NCBI GenBank assembly: GCA_964530165.1
Contig: CAZGYE010000115.1
Location: 1 to 15,557, forward strand
Reading direction: 5' to 3'
Length of the DNA stretch: 15,557 bases
Origin: CAZGYE01 sp964530165
GTDB lineage: Bacteria > Planctomycetota > Planctomycetia > Planctomycetales > Planctomycetaceae
Below are positions 6,623 to 15,300 of this stretch, piece by piece. How positions within the stretch are numbered: position 1 is the first letter of the stretch; each line of letters opens with the position of its first letter. The notes beneath the pieces were generated by a model. That model was not told where the DNA came from and made no database searches. It was given only the letters and a program-made list of their open reading frames with translations. The position numbers were made by a program, and so were the translations under genes.

Positions 6623-8497
6623 ATGTCTGTGCCAGGAACCATGGGAAAGGTCCTGATGGTGGACCTCAGCACTCAAGAGATCTCGGTGGAGACGCCGAGC
6701 GACGACCTGTATCTGACCTACCTGGGCGGCTACGGCCTGGGAGCCTATTACCTGTATAATCTGCAAGAGCCGGGTGTCGATCCCCTCGGACCCGAGAACC
6801 ATCTGGGGTTTTTCACGGGGCTGCTGACGGGCGTCCCGGGCATCACGTCGAATCGGTACGTCGTGGTTGCCAAGAGTCCCAAAACTGGAACGTGGGGCGA
6901 TGCCAACTCCGGCGGCTCCTTCGGGCCGGCCATGAAGCGGGCCGGATTCGACTCGGTCATCGTCAAAGGCGTCAGCGACAAGCCGGTGTATCTGCTGCTG
7001 CGTGACGGCCAAGCCGAACTGATCGCGGCCGACGAGTGGTGGGGCTGGGATACACACCAGGTCGAGGACAAGACTCAGGAACTCTACGGCAAGTCGGCCC
7101 GTTCGGCTTGTATCGGGCCGCCAGGCGAGCGCATGCACTTGCTGTCCTGTATTATCAACGACAAAGGCCGCGCGGCAGGCCGAAGCGGACTGGGCGCAGT
7201 GATGGGCTCGAAGAAGCTGAAGGCAATCGTCGCCGTTGGGGATGCGGACATTCCTATCGCCGATCCGGAAGGCATGAAGCAGTCGATGGCCGGGCATCGG
7301 GAGTTTATGAGGGAGCAACCCTTCTTCTCGGTGTTGGCGGAGCACGGCACTTCAGGACTCACGGCGGCCGCTTGCGCCACCGGCGACACGCCCATCAAGA
7401 ATTGGGGCGGTGTGCCGGCGGACTTCCCGACCGCGGAGAAGATCAGCGACGACCAGGTCACTGCCCTGCAGAAAAGGAAATGGGGCTGCTGGAAGTGCCC
7501 AATCGTCTGCGGCGGACTGACCGAAGTCGAAGAGGGCGAGTACCAATCGGACACGCACAAGCCCGAGTACGAAACGCTCGGTGCGTTCGGCACCATGTGC
7601 CTGAACGATCACGTCGACTCGATCAATCTGTGCAACGAGTACTGCAACCGTTACGGGCTGGACACGATCGGTACCGGGTGTACGGTGGCTTTCGCCGTCG
7701 AGTGTTACGAGAACGGAATCTTGACGAAAGGCGACACCGGCGGGCTCGAGCTCACATGGGGCAATCACGAAGCGATTGCCGAGGTCACGCGGCAGATTGC
7801 CACGGGCGAAGGCTTTGGCGGAAAGGTGCTCAGCGACGGCGCCAAAATGGCGGCCGAGCGGATCGGCAACGGCGCCGAGCAATACGCGATTCACGTCAGC
7901 GGCGAAGAACTGCCGATGCACGACCCGCGTTTGAATCCCGGTCTGGCCACGAGCTACAAAATGGATGCGACTCCCGGCCGGCATACGCAAATGAGTGCCT
8001 GGACCGCCGAAGGCCAATTCGCCCCTCCGGGTCTGCTGGCTTCGGAGATCGAACAACGTCAAGTCGAGGGCAAGGGTCAAGTGTACCGCGTCGTCAGCGC
8101 TCACTATCACGTCGCCAGCGCTGCCGGGATGTGCATGTTCGCCTGGTGCAACCTGAAACCGGACGTGTTGACCGACTCGTTGAAGTACACCACAGGAGAG
8201 AACTTCACGCTCGACGAGGTCCAGCAGATGGGCGACCGCATCGCCGCCCTGCGCACGGCGTTCAATCTGCGTGAAGGTTTCCGCAACATCGACTTGGAGG
8301 TGCCCGGACGCGCGATCGGCTCGCCGCCTCTCAAAGACGGCCCGCTGGAAGGCGTCACCGTGGACATCGAGACGCAAGTCCGTGATTACTTGGAGGCAAT
8401 GGGGTGGGACACCGAAACGGGCGTCCCCACCAGGGAGACGCTCCAAGGCCTGGGCCTCGATTTCGTTGTAGCCGATTTGCACCCAGCAGAAGCGTGA
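6623..8497 (+). CDS. aor: Aldehyde:ferredoxin oxidoreductase (AOR family)
   Basis: This 624-residue protein is the normal length for tungsten (or molybdenum) bis-pterin AOR enzymes, which oxidise aldehydes to carboxylates, or the reverse, with ferredoxin. Domain 1 (about 5-205) has the family start GKVLMVDLSTQEI, the GGYGLGAYYLY stretch and WGDANSGGSFGPAMKRAGFD (91-110). The [4Fe-4S] ligands C289, C292 and C296 sit in WGCWKCPIVC, with C504 (AAGMC) as the fourth. Catalytic-site candidates are the Glu in KPEYET (313-318) and H454 (TPGRHTQM), and a pterin loop appears as NRYGLDTIG (342-350). The usual Asp five residues before the fourth Cys is Ser499 here. AGGAG (6610-6614) precedes the ATG by 8 bases. 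No leader is visible, so it is cytoplasmic. It diverges from the C45 gene across a 216-base gap in which I see no clear promoter. Confidence 0.95.
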   Translation: MSVPGTMGKVLMVDLSTQEISVETPSDDLYLTYLGGYGLGAYYLYNLQEPGVDPLGPENHLGFFTGLLTGVPGITSNRYVVVAKSPKTGTWGDANSGGSFGPAMKRAGFDSVIVKGVSDKPVYLLLRDGQAELIAADEWWGWDTHQVEDKTQELYGKSARSACIGPPGERMHLLSCIINDKGRAAGRSGLGAVMGSKKLKAIVAVGDADIPIADPEGMKQSMAGHREFMREQPFFSVLAEHGTSGLTAAACATGDTPIKNWGGVPADFPTAEKISDDQVTALQKRKWGCWKCPIVCGGLTEVEEGEYQSDTHKPEYETLGAFGTMCLNDHVDSINLCNEYCNRYGLDTIGTGCTVAFAVECYENGILTKGDTGGLELTWGNHEAIAEVTRQIATGEGFGGKVLSDGAKMAAERIGNGAEQYAIHVSGEELPMHDPRLNPGLATSYKMDATPGRHTQMSAWTAEGQFAPPGLLASEIEQRQVEGKGQVYRVVSAHYHVASAAGMCMFAWCNLKPDVLTDSLKYTTGENFTLDEVQQMGDRIAALRTAFNLREGFRNIDLEVPGRAIGSPPLKDGPLEGVTVDIETQVRDYLEAMGWDTETGVPTRETLQGLGLDFVVADLHPAEA

Positions 8498-8503
8498 CGG
8501 TCT

Positions 8504-8728
8504 ATGGAAGTCGAAGTCAAGCTGTCGGCCGGCTTGCGGAAAGGCCGCTTCGGCCGACAAACGTTCGATTTGCCGGACGGCAGTACGGTTGCCGATCTCC
8601 TCGAGCAATTGAAACTGACGCCGAAAGAAGTGGCGGTCGTGGCAGTCAACGACCAACACGTGCCGCGAGACCGCCAATTACGGGCTGGCGACGCGATTTT
8701 GATCTATCCGTTTGTGGGTGGAGGTTGA
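8504..8728 (+). CDS. MoaD/ThiS-like sulfur carrier protein
   Basis: This 74-residue protein has the beta-grasp pattern: MEVEVKLSAGL, a variable loop, LPDGSTVADLLEQL, VAVVAVNDQHVP, then DAILIYPFVGGG. The terminal Gly-Gly is the site of adenylation and thiocarboxylate formation in MoaD, which delivers the dithiolene sulfur of molybdopterin. It starts 6 bases after the AOR stop, so it is translationally coupled to the AOR gene. MoaD-like genes commonly lie beside AOR genes, where they presumably supply the pterin cofactor for tungsten or molybdenum. ThiS and Urm1-like roles cannot be excluded from sequence, but the context favours molybdopterin. The MoaE partner and the activating enzyme are not in the window. 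Confidence 0.88.
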   Translation: MEVEVKLSAGLRKGRFGRQTFDLPDGSTVADLLEQLKLTPKEVAVVAVNDQHVPRDRQLRAGDAILIYPFVGGG

Positions 8729-8753
8729 GCGGGTCGGCTCAATCAGTCTTGGT

Positions 8754-10346
8754 CTACTTCGCCGGCAGCACTCGAATCGTTTTTTCCATTCGGGCGCCGC
8801 GGCGAGCACTGTCCCACACGATCAACGTCACACGGTAGTCGCCCGGCTCGTCGTACGTGTGCTGCGGTTGGGCGGTCGATTGTGGAATACCGTGATCAAA
8901 GTCCCACAGCCGTTCGGCGATCTCGCCTTCGGCGGCGACGGAGGTGCATCGAAACTTTGCCGGTTGGCCGGGACGAATGACGTCAGGAACCACGAAATCT
9001 GCTTTGGGGGCGGGAGCAGGGAACGGTTTGGACTCTTCTCGCGTATTACTCCGATTCCCCAGGATCGCGCAGTCCACGAATTCCAGGGCCGTGCAATCCG
9101 CCGGGCCAACGACCGCGGCCATGCCGTTGTTCTTGATGTTGCAGCGAACAAGGCTGATGAAATCAACTCCTCTGCCGCCGAGCTGAAGCCCGTAGCCTCC
9201 GTTGTTTCGGACTTCACATTCTTCCAAAACGAGATGGCTGCAGTTGCCGTTGGTGCGGAAGCCGTGGCCGTCGTTCCGTTTGTATCTGGCGCGAGGATCG
9301 CCGCGCACGGTCTTTTCAAACACACAACGATAGAAATAGTGCATGGCGATGCCACCGGCGTCACCCTGCAATTGGGCCCCCCATTGGATGCAGTCCCGAA
9401 CGGAGTTGTAGCCCCAAAAGACGTTGTTTTTCACCGGTTTGTTGGAGACCGACAGACCGATCCTTGCGCCTCGGTTGATGACGTTGCCGGTCACGACAAC
9501 GTCCCGGGCGATGACCTCGATGCCGTAACCTTTGAGCGTGCCGTCATCGGCGCCGATCACGTTGCGCCGGACGGCGGATTGGTCGCTACTATCGACGCTG
9601 ATCCAATGGTCGACGATGTTGTCTTCGATCACTGAACGCGGGCAGCCTCCCCAGACCTCAATTCCCATTCCGGCTCCGCCGGAGCCGCTCACTTTGTTCT
9701 TCTGAATGACGAGTTCTGGTGAATGGTCGCCGAAGATGCCGCCTCTGCCTGTGTTCCGGACCGTGTTGCGAAGCAAGCGGTTACGCGCCGAACCCCATGC
9801 CAGACGAATACCGCCCCCAAACTTCGCGCCGACACCGATGTTTTCAAACACGCAATCGCTGATCTCACTGTCAGTGACGCCGTTCTCCATCGTTGGGTTC
9901 TTCCCGCTGAAATAGATTCCATGTGGTCCAAAGGCGTCGGTCTTCACGAGGTTCCGGATTGTCACATGGTGAATCCGCAATCTCCGCGACCTGCCGCCCC
10001 CGATGCCCTGCACGACCAGGGGATTGCTTTCCCCATCCAGCGCGAAGTGTGCAACCTCGACGTGTTCGCAGCCGACGAACCGCAGCAGCACCGACGGCTT
10101 TTGTCCCCGGTAGACAAGCCGCGTTTTGTCCTGGCCCGCCCCCAGCAGCTTGATCCCCGATTTCAGTGAGATGGCTTCCGTAAGCCGGAATGTGCCGGCG
10201 GGCAAACGGACGGTGTCCCCCGCCGATGCTTTGCCGATGGCCGCCGCAATCGCGCCGGAGTCGAATCCGCCCGGCTCGATCGTGGCCCCCGTGAGACTGG
10301 TGGCAATCGTCGTCCAAGCGATTGTGAGAAACACGGACAACGTCAT
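8754..10346 (-). CDS. Secreted right-handed beta-helix protein with C-terminal PKD-like domain
   Basis: This 530-residue protein has an N-terminal signal peptide (about 1-21). It opens with a pectate-lyase-like cap: FDSGAIAAAIGKASAGDTVRLPAGTF, then a SLKSGIKLLGAG turn. Many short coils with repeated N/D/G turns follow (VTIRNL, VFENIG, NTVRNTGRGGIFG, NKVSGSGGAGMG, CEVRNNGGYGLQLGG, NIKNNGMAAV), typical of parallel beta-helix (NosD/pectate-lyase-like) folds. The last 85 or so residues form a PKD-like domain with LWDFDHG, HTYDEPGDYRVTLIVWD and a closing strand. Such proteins usually bind or cleave extracellular polysaccharides, but no catalytic residues can be assigned. ATG 10346 is preferred over TTG 10352 because AAAGGG then sits 7 bases ahead. 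It is convergent with the AOR-MoaD pair, with a 25-base gap. Confidence 0.85.
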   Translation of the reverse strand: MTLSVFLTIAWTTIATSLTGATIEPGGFDSGAIAAAIGKASAGDTVRLPAGTFRLTEAISLKSGIKLLGAGQDKTRLVYRGQKPSVLLRFVGCEHVEVAHFALDGESNPLVVQGIGGGRSRRLRIHHVTIRNLVKTDAFGPHGIYFSGKNPTMENGVTDSEISDCVFENIGVGAKFGGGIRLAWGSARNRLLRNTVRNTGRGGIFGDHSPELVIQKNKVSGSGGAGMGIEVWGGCPRSVIEDNIVDHWISVDSSDQSAVRRNVIGADDGTLKGYGIEVIARDVVVTGNVINRGARIGLSVSNKPVKNNVFWGYNSVRDCIQWGAQLQGDAGGIAMHYFYRCVFEKTVRGDPRARYKRNDGHGFRTNGNCSHLVLEECEVRNNGGYGLQLGGRGVDFISLVRCNIKNNGMAAVVGPADCTALEFVDCAILGNRSNTREESKPFPAPAPKADFVVPDVIRPGQPAKFRCTSVAAEGEIAERLWDFDHGIPQSTAQPQHTYDEPGDYRVTLIVWDSARRGARMEKTIRVLPAK

Positions 10347-10384
10347 CAGCAAGCCCTTTCCAATTTTCCGAACGCGGCAGCCGT

Positions 10385-10405
10385 GTAGGGCCGGCTGTGC
10401 CGGCC
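10385..10405 (+). repeat. REP-type palindrome, copy 1 (upstream of RAYT)
   Basis: The 21-base unit is GTAGGG joined to CCGGCTGTGCCGGCC, whose core GCCGGC-TGT-GCCGGC is an inverted repeat. It is the exact reverse complement of the copies at 11089-11109 and 11200-11220. It lies in the 132-base gap between the beta-helix gene and the RAYT gene, about 75 bases ahead of the latter's ATG. Confidence 0.85.
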
Positions 10406-10478
10406 GAAACGCTCACGGATGGGGTTGATTGCCGAACACCCTGTATCATGTGCGACTCGGAAGCGGTATCATGCAACG

Positions 10479-10982
10479 ATGCCGAATTGGCGACGTGCAC
10501 ACATCCCCGGCGGATCGTTCTTCTTTTCGGTCGTCACTGACCGACGCACCCGTTTTCTGGCCGACGTCCCTGCCCGACTGCTTCTGGGGAGCATGATCCG
10601 TCGCTGCCAACTGAAATGGCCCTTCACCATCAACGCAATCGTTGTGCTGCCGGATCACCTGCACGCCATCTGGTCGCTGCCACCGGGGGACGAAGCGTAT
10701 TCGAAGCGCTGGGGCTGGATCAAGAAGGAGTTCACGAAGGCTTGGCTCGCTCTGGGCGGTCGTGAGCAGGAACAAACCGCCGGGCGTATCCGAGACGGAC
10801 GGCGCGGTGTCTGGCAACCGAAATTCTGGGAGCACACGCTGGAGAGCGAACACGATTTCGAAAGGCATTTTGATTACGTCCATTACAATCCCGTGAAACA
10901 CGGTTTGGTGAAATGCCCTCACGATTGGCCGTGGTCGAGTTTTCAGCGGTGGGTGCGGGCCGGCGTGTATCCGGAGAATTGA
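10479..10982 (+). CDS. REP-associated tyrosine transposase (RAYT, Y1_Tnp/TnpA_REP family)
   Basis: This 167-residue single-domain protein belongs to the Y1 HUH transposase group that processes REP palindromes as single strands. The HUH motif is H60-L-H62 in NAIVVLPDHLHAIWSLP. The family block VWQPKFWEHTL (111-121) and the Tyr-bearing helix YVHYNPVKHGLV (133-144) are present, with Y133 or Y136 as the likely nucleophile. The N-terminus PNWRRAHIPGGSFFFSVVT is the usual RAYT opening. This start (10479) was chosen because the open frame further upstream (from 10419) adds 20 non-conserved residues. Length is normal and no frameshift is seen, so it should be functional. It is bracketed by REP copies at 10385, 11050, 11089 and 11200, the expected layout for a RAYT and its substrates. 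Confidence 0.92.
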   Translation: MPNWRRAHIPGGSFFFSVVTDRRTRFLADVPARLLLGSMIRRCQLKWPFTINAIVVLPDHLHAIWSLPPGDEAYSKRWGWIKKEFTKAWLALGGREQEQTAGRIRDGRRGVWQPKFWEHTLESEHDFERHFDYVHYNPVKHGLVKCPHDWPWSSFQRWVRAGVYPEN

Positions 10983-11049
10983 GCGTGTTGGGAGAATGAG
11001 GCTCGGTTGGATTTCGACGATATTGAACAGACGGTCGGTGAATGAAATC

Positions 11050-11070
11050 GGCCGGGAGACCCGGCCCTAC
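11050..11070 (-). repeat. REP-type palindrome, copy 2 (diverged)
   Basis: This is a 21-base copy with core GGCCGGG-AGA-CCCGGCC followed by CTAC. Compared with the other copies the stem and loop have changed, but pairing is kept, which points to selection for structure or to a separate subfamily. It is followed by TCGACT, as is copy 3. Confidence 0.75.
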
Positions 11071-11088
11071 TCGACTATTCCGCGTTTC

Positions 11089-11109
11089 GGCCGGCACAGC
11101 CGGCCCTAC
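11089..11109 (-). repeat. REP-type palindrome, copy 3
   Basis: This exact reverse complement of copy 1 is read as GGCCGGCACAGCCGGC followed by CCTAC. It lies 18 bases after copy 2 and is also followed by TCGACT, so copies 2 and 3 may be a tandem unit of about 39 bases. Confidence 0.85.
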
Positions 11110-11199
11110 TCGACTTCGCGAGCTAAACCGGGCAATAAGGAAAGAAGAGTTACGCCACGAACGATAGATTAGTCGATCGGTCATCTTCCAACCATTCGC

Positions 11200-11220
11200 G
11201 GCCGGCACAGCCGGCCCTAC
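11200..11220 (-). repeat. REP-type palindrome, copy 4
   Basis: This third exact or near-exact copy in the GGCC...CCCTAC orientation lies 90 bases after copy 3. It has a different right flank (GTCACT). Together with copy 1 in the opposite orientation it brackets the RAYT gene. The rest of the 10983-11273 gap shows no gene. Confidence 0.85.
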
Positions 11221-11273
11221 GTCACTGGTTTCCGACCCTTACTTGCGCGGCGGGCTCGTTTTTCAACGGACTG

Positions 11274-12308
11274 TTAGCCTCGCCAGGAGCGTTTGCGGTC
11301 GCCGGCCTTCTGCAGGCTCTCTATGGCGATTTTCACGTCGGTGGAGACCTGAAAATCGAACATCCCAGCCATGATGAAATCGGCTCCGTGGCGATAGGCG
11401 TAGCGGAACGCGATCTTCGGGTTGATGGCCCCGGCCGCCATGACCTTGAAGGCTACCCAGGGCTTCTCGACCGTTTCCATGAAGGCCGCCGTCTCCTCGG
11501 GGTTATTGCACCACATGCTGTCGTTGTTCGCGTTGTGATCGGATGGAGTCCTCCTCATCCAGTCGTATTCTTTGCGGCGTTCCTCGGGCGTGGCCGACCA
11601 GTACCGGTCGATGTGGAAGGTCTTCACGTAGAAATCGGGGTCGAGCTTGTTCTTCTCGCAGGCGATGGGCATGTTCAGCGAGTGACCTCCGACTCCGGCG
11701 GGCACGCCCTGGGCTTTGATTAAGTCGAGCATCTGCCCGATCACGTCGATACTCCCACCGTTCATCATGTGCGAGTCGGTCGTCCCACCGTGCGAATACA
11801 ACAGCGTGGCGCCGGAGTCCACCTGGCGTTTGATCTCCTCATCCATTTTGATCTTGTCCTGCTTCAACGGGACGCAGACCATGGTTTGGATCTTTGTGCT
11901 GCGTTTCCGGTTGTACTTCGTCACCGCATCCCAGCACCGGGGGTCGATCTGGATCGTGTTGACGCCGCACTCTTGAGCAAGCTCCAAAGTCTCGAAGACT
12001 TTTGCCTCGGTGTTGTAGGACGTGAACAGCTTGGAGGCGTACATCAGGTCGCGACTATGGGCCCAACCACCAATCAGGTTGCCGCCGATGAACAGCCTGC
12101 TGAGGGACACGTTGCCAATCTTGCCGCTCGGCAGGCTGCCGGGTGGAATGTCGGTTCTGGGCTTTTTGCTCGGACGCGTCCTCGCGGTCCCGTCCTGCAT
12201 TGCAGCCGCCAGGATATTCTCCTCGACGCTGCTGTGTGCCGCGGCAATTCCAGCGGCGCCCAGCACACCCCTGGCCAGAAAACATCGACGGTCGGTTTTG
12301 TCTTCCAT
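11274..12308 (-). CDS. Tat-leader TIM-barrel-like protein (aldo/keto-reductase-like start)
   Basis: This 344-residue protein begins with a twin-arginine leader (DRRCFLARGVLGAAGIAAA, 6-24), so it is probably exported folded. The body reads like a TIM barrel. GKIGNVSLSRLFIGGNLIGG (62-81) and ETLELAQECGVNTIQIDP (106-123) resemble the opening of aldo/keto reductases. Later strands include QTMVCVPL (141-148), ATLLYSHGG (167-175), GVPAGVGGHS (201-210) and the closing VAFKVMAAGAINP (285-297) and GADFIMAGMFDF (308-319). The classic Asp-Tyr-Lys-His active site of aldo/keto reductases is not evident, so a different reaction is likely and no function is assigned. AAAGGG lies 8 bases before the ATG. It sits 64 bases downstream of the HzsA-related gene on the same strand and is probably co-transcribed. 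Confidence 0.75.
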   Translation of the reverse strand: MEDKTDRRCFLARGVLGAAGIAAAHSSVEENILAAAMQDGTARTRPSKKPRTDIPPGSLPSGKIGNVSLSRLFIGGNLIGGWAHSRDLMYASKLFTSYNTEAKVFETLELAQECGVNTIQIDPRCWDAVTKYNRKRSTKIQTMVCVPLKQDKIKMDEEIKRQVDSGATLLYSHGGTTDSHMMNGGSIDVIGQMLDLIKAQGVPAGVGGHSLNMPIACEKNKLDPDFYVKTFHIDRYWSATPEERRKEYDWMRRTPSDHNANNDSMWCNNPEETAAFMETVEKPWVAFKVMAAGAINPKIAFRYAYRHGADFIMAGMFDFQVSTDVKIAIESLQKAGDRKRSWRG

Positions 12309-12372
12309 AGCTGGTACCCTTTCTATTTGACATTGAGTTTGTTGAGCATACCCATTTTGGCCGGACTGGAAT

Positions 12373-15300
12373 CTACGGAGACCGCTTCCGAGACTCTCTG
12401 GAAAGTATGGACGGCCCTTGGTCGCCGATGGTCCGCATCGCGGCCATCTTTTGGCGCAGGTCGCGGAGACGGTTTTCCTGATCCTCGCTGAACGAGCCTC
12501 GCCGTTGTCCGTAGGTGTCCATCCAGGTGATCAGGCGATTCCAGTCGTCCGCGGCCAGTTTGACATCATAATGCCCCGCGTCGATGAGCTTGATGAGCGG
12601 ATTCCTCTTGGCCGCACAGGCCCCGGCCGTGGAGAAGCCCTGGCGGTAGCGGGTCATCACGTGGGTTTTCAGACTCGGCTCGCCGTAGTTCACCAGCGAG
12701 TCGTACGACTTCTCGGGCGTGAGGTCGAACTCCGCGCCGTCGGCCCCGGGCTTGTGGCATTTGATGCAGCGTTTCTCCATGACCGGCTGCACCAACGTCC
12801 CGAAGTCGAGCGGCCAGGAGCCGGTCGGGCCGGGGGTGATGCTTGACGGCTCGCGCAAGACGGCGGTAGCCGTCAGGCTCGGCGGCGCCGTGTTCCGCGG
12901 CTCGTGACAGCCGATGCACGTGTGCGTCTGGCCGGGCTGCACGTAGGTGGCGCTTCGCATTGTCTGCACGGCCATGCCCCGCTCGTCCAGTGCTTGCAAG
13001 AAGAAGATCACTCCCGAGGGAACGCGGAAACGGGCCGAGCCGTCTTCTTCGACGGGTACCGTTCCCATGACGAACTTGCCTGGGTCGTCACGTGTCAGCC
13101 CCATCTTCGGGGTGTTCATGGCGGGATACGTTTTGGCTGGGACGCCCACCACACGCAGCTCGCGGATCGTTTTCCGGGGAATCGACTCCAGCCCCTGATA
13201 CACGTCCAGCACAATCATCTCGCCTTCCTGCGGGCCGAACCCGCTGGAGAGCTGGGCAAGTTCCGGCTGCTTCGGGCGCGGCCGAATTGGAAGCGGATAC
13301 ATGCAGGAGATCGTCGGATCGCGGTAGATGAGGTTGAGATTGCCGAACGCGTCGAACAGGTAAATCCCCATGGCCGCCGTCCCGGTTGGGTCGCCGGGGT
13401 TGGTGAGCGGCTTGTTGCTCCACGTGACCAGGTAGTGATCTTCGGAGAGTGGATACGGATTGGCGAAGTACGTGCTGGGCCAGGCTTCGATCTCGGGGAA
13501 AGGCACCTCGGGCGTCAAGCGGGTCATCGGGCCGTCGCCGTCGAAACCTTTGCCCAGATCCAACAGCACCAGACTCCCCGCCGTGTTCCCATGATGGGCC
13601 GAAGCCGTGAACACAATCTTGTTCGAGTTGGGGATCGCACGGGCCTCGAACATACAGTGCGGGCTGCGCGTGTAGTTTCCGAAAACCGCCCGGGCGCCCG
13701 TGCCATCGGGCAGCGTCGACCAGAGACTCATGTAGGGCATGTTGTAGCGGTCGATGTAATCCCAGCGGGAGTACAGGATGCGGCCGTCGTGAGTCACGCT
13801 GGGCGTCCACTCAAACATCTCGAAGGGAGAGATCTGGCGGAAGTTCTTGCCATCGGCGTCCATCACGTGGAGGGTATAGACGGCCACCGGCCGATAGGGT
13901 CCGCCGCCACAGCGGACGTAAGAGTCGCCCAACTCGGCGTTCCTCGTCGCCATGGCGCTTTCTCGCCCGCACTGAATGTACTGTCCCCGCCGCGTCGAAA
14001 GGAAAACGATCTCGCCATTGGGCAGATACCGGCCGTCGAAATCGTCGTACTTCCCGCGCGTCAGACGCCGTAGACCCGAGCCGTCGAGTTTCATTTCGTA
14101 GAGATGATAGAAAGCGTCTTCGGGAATTTTCGATTTGTCGAGCTTGTTGACGATTCCATGTACGTGTGGGTAGTACTTGCAGTGGGCGAACAACACTTTG
14201 CTTCCGTCGTAAGAAATCTCGGGCCGGATGATGTTGCCCGGCGGGAAGTTCTCCGTCAGGCAACGAAGCTCGGGCTGGTCACTCTTGAAGTTCTTCAGCA
14301 CGTACAGCCCGCCGCCGGGCCGCGAGAACCAGCCGTAGTATTGATCGCACATGTGCGTATACGTGCGCGATTTGGGCGAGATAGTGAAGTGGGCCGGAGT
14401 GCGCTTCACGAACAGCAGATCATCGAAGTCCAAGAGCGGGTTGGCAAAAGCCATCTTCCGCACCGCCCTGCGTGCTCGAAAGTAGAGTTCCCGTTTCACG
14501 TTTGAGGGCAGGCTCTCTGGCTGCTGACCGGCTTTCTTGGCGACCTCGTGCAGTATTTGCAGCTCCCCTTCGACCGGCGCGCCCAGGTTGTGTACGCTCT
14601 CGGCCAACAGCAAGCCGCGGCGGACGACTTCATGAATCGGATACGCGGGCTCCGGTTCCGGCGTCTGCGCGGAATCGCCGCGCGGCTTCGACACAGCTTT
14701 GTCCACGACCGACACCATGGTGCTCTTGGTCGACCAGGGACTTGCGCTGCTCTGAGTAGCCGGCTTGCGCAGGGCGATGTTGCGGCGCCCGCCAGGCTGA
14801 TAGATCTCCACTTCGTCCAAGTGCAGGTATGTCTCGCCCGGCAGTTGGATCCGCAGAAACCGGGCCTTCGCCCCCTTGAGCTGCACCGAAAGCGGCTTGT
14901 TGTCGGAATGGCCGAGGAATAGCGTGCCGTCGTGCTGGTACACCTCGTGCCAAGTTCTCCCGTCATCGGAGAGCAGAACCTTGAGGCGTGACGCCCGCTC
15001 TTGCGAGCCGTCGCAGCGGTTAAAGATCAGCACCTCCTCCAGCGCCACTGATTGACGCAGATCGACCTGCCACCAGGGATTGTTCTGGCGGCCCGTGTGA
15101 AACCCGTACTTGCCGTTGCGCACGCCGTCACACGCCCCCGGCGCATCTTCTTCGGGCTTGACGACTGGAACTTCACGCGGGGACGGAAGTTTGCGGACGA
15201 CGTCCTGACGAAGCCAGTCGGCCTCGATGCCGCATTGCGGCAATGCCGCCTCGCGCGTGCGGACCGCTTTGCCCGTTGCCGCCGCGGCCGGTTCCGACGA

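Noticed and set aside
7036..8274. 412-codon plus-strand frame within the AOR gene
   Set aside because: It is Arg-rich and repetitive, has no family resemblance, and is fully covered by the AOR gene, which is conserved throughout.
11236..11276. Transposon-end-like GTTTTTCAACGGACTGTTA next to the TIM-barrel stop codon
   Set aside because: It reminded me of a dispersed planctomycete repeat, but there is only one copy in the window and no partner inverted repeat.
12904..14073. 389-codon plus-strand frame opposite the HzsA-related gene
   Set aside because: It is antisense to motifs such as CIGCH and the propeller repeats, and shows no domain of its own.
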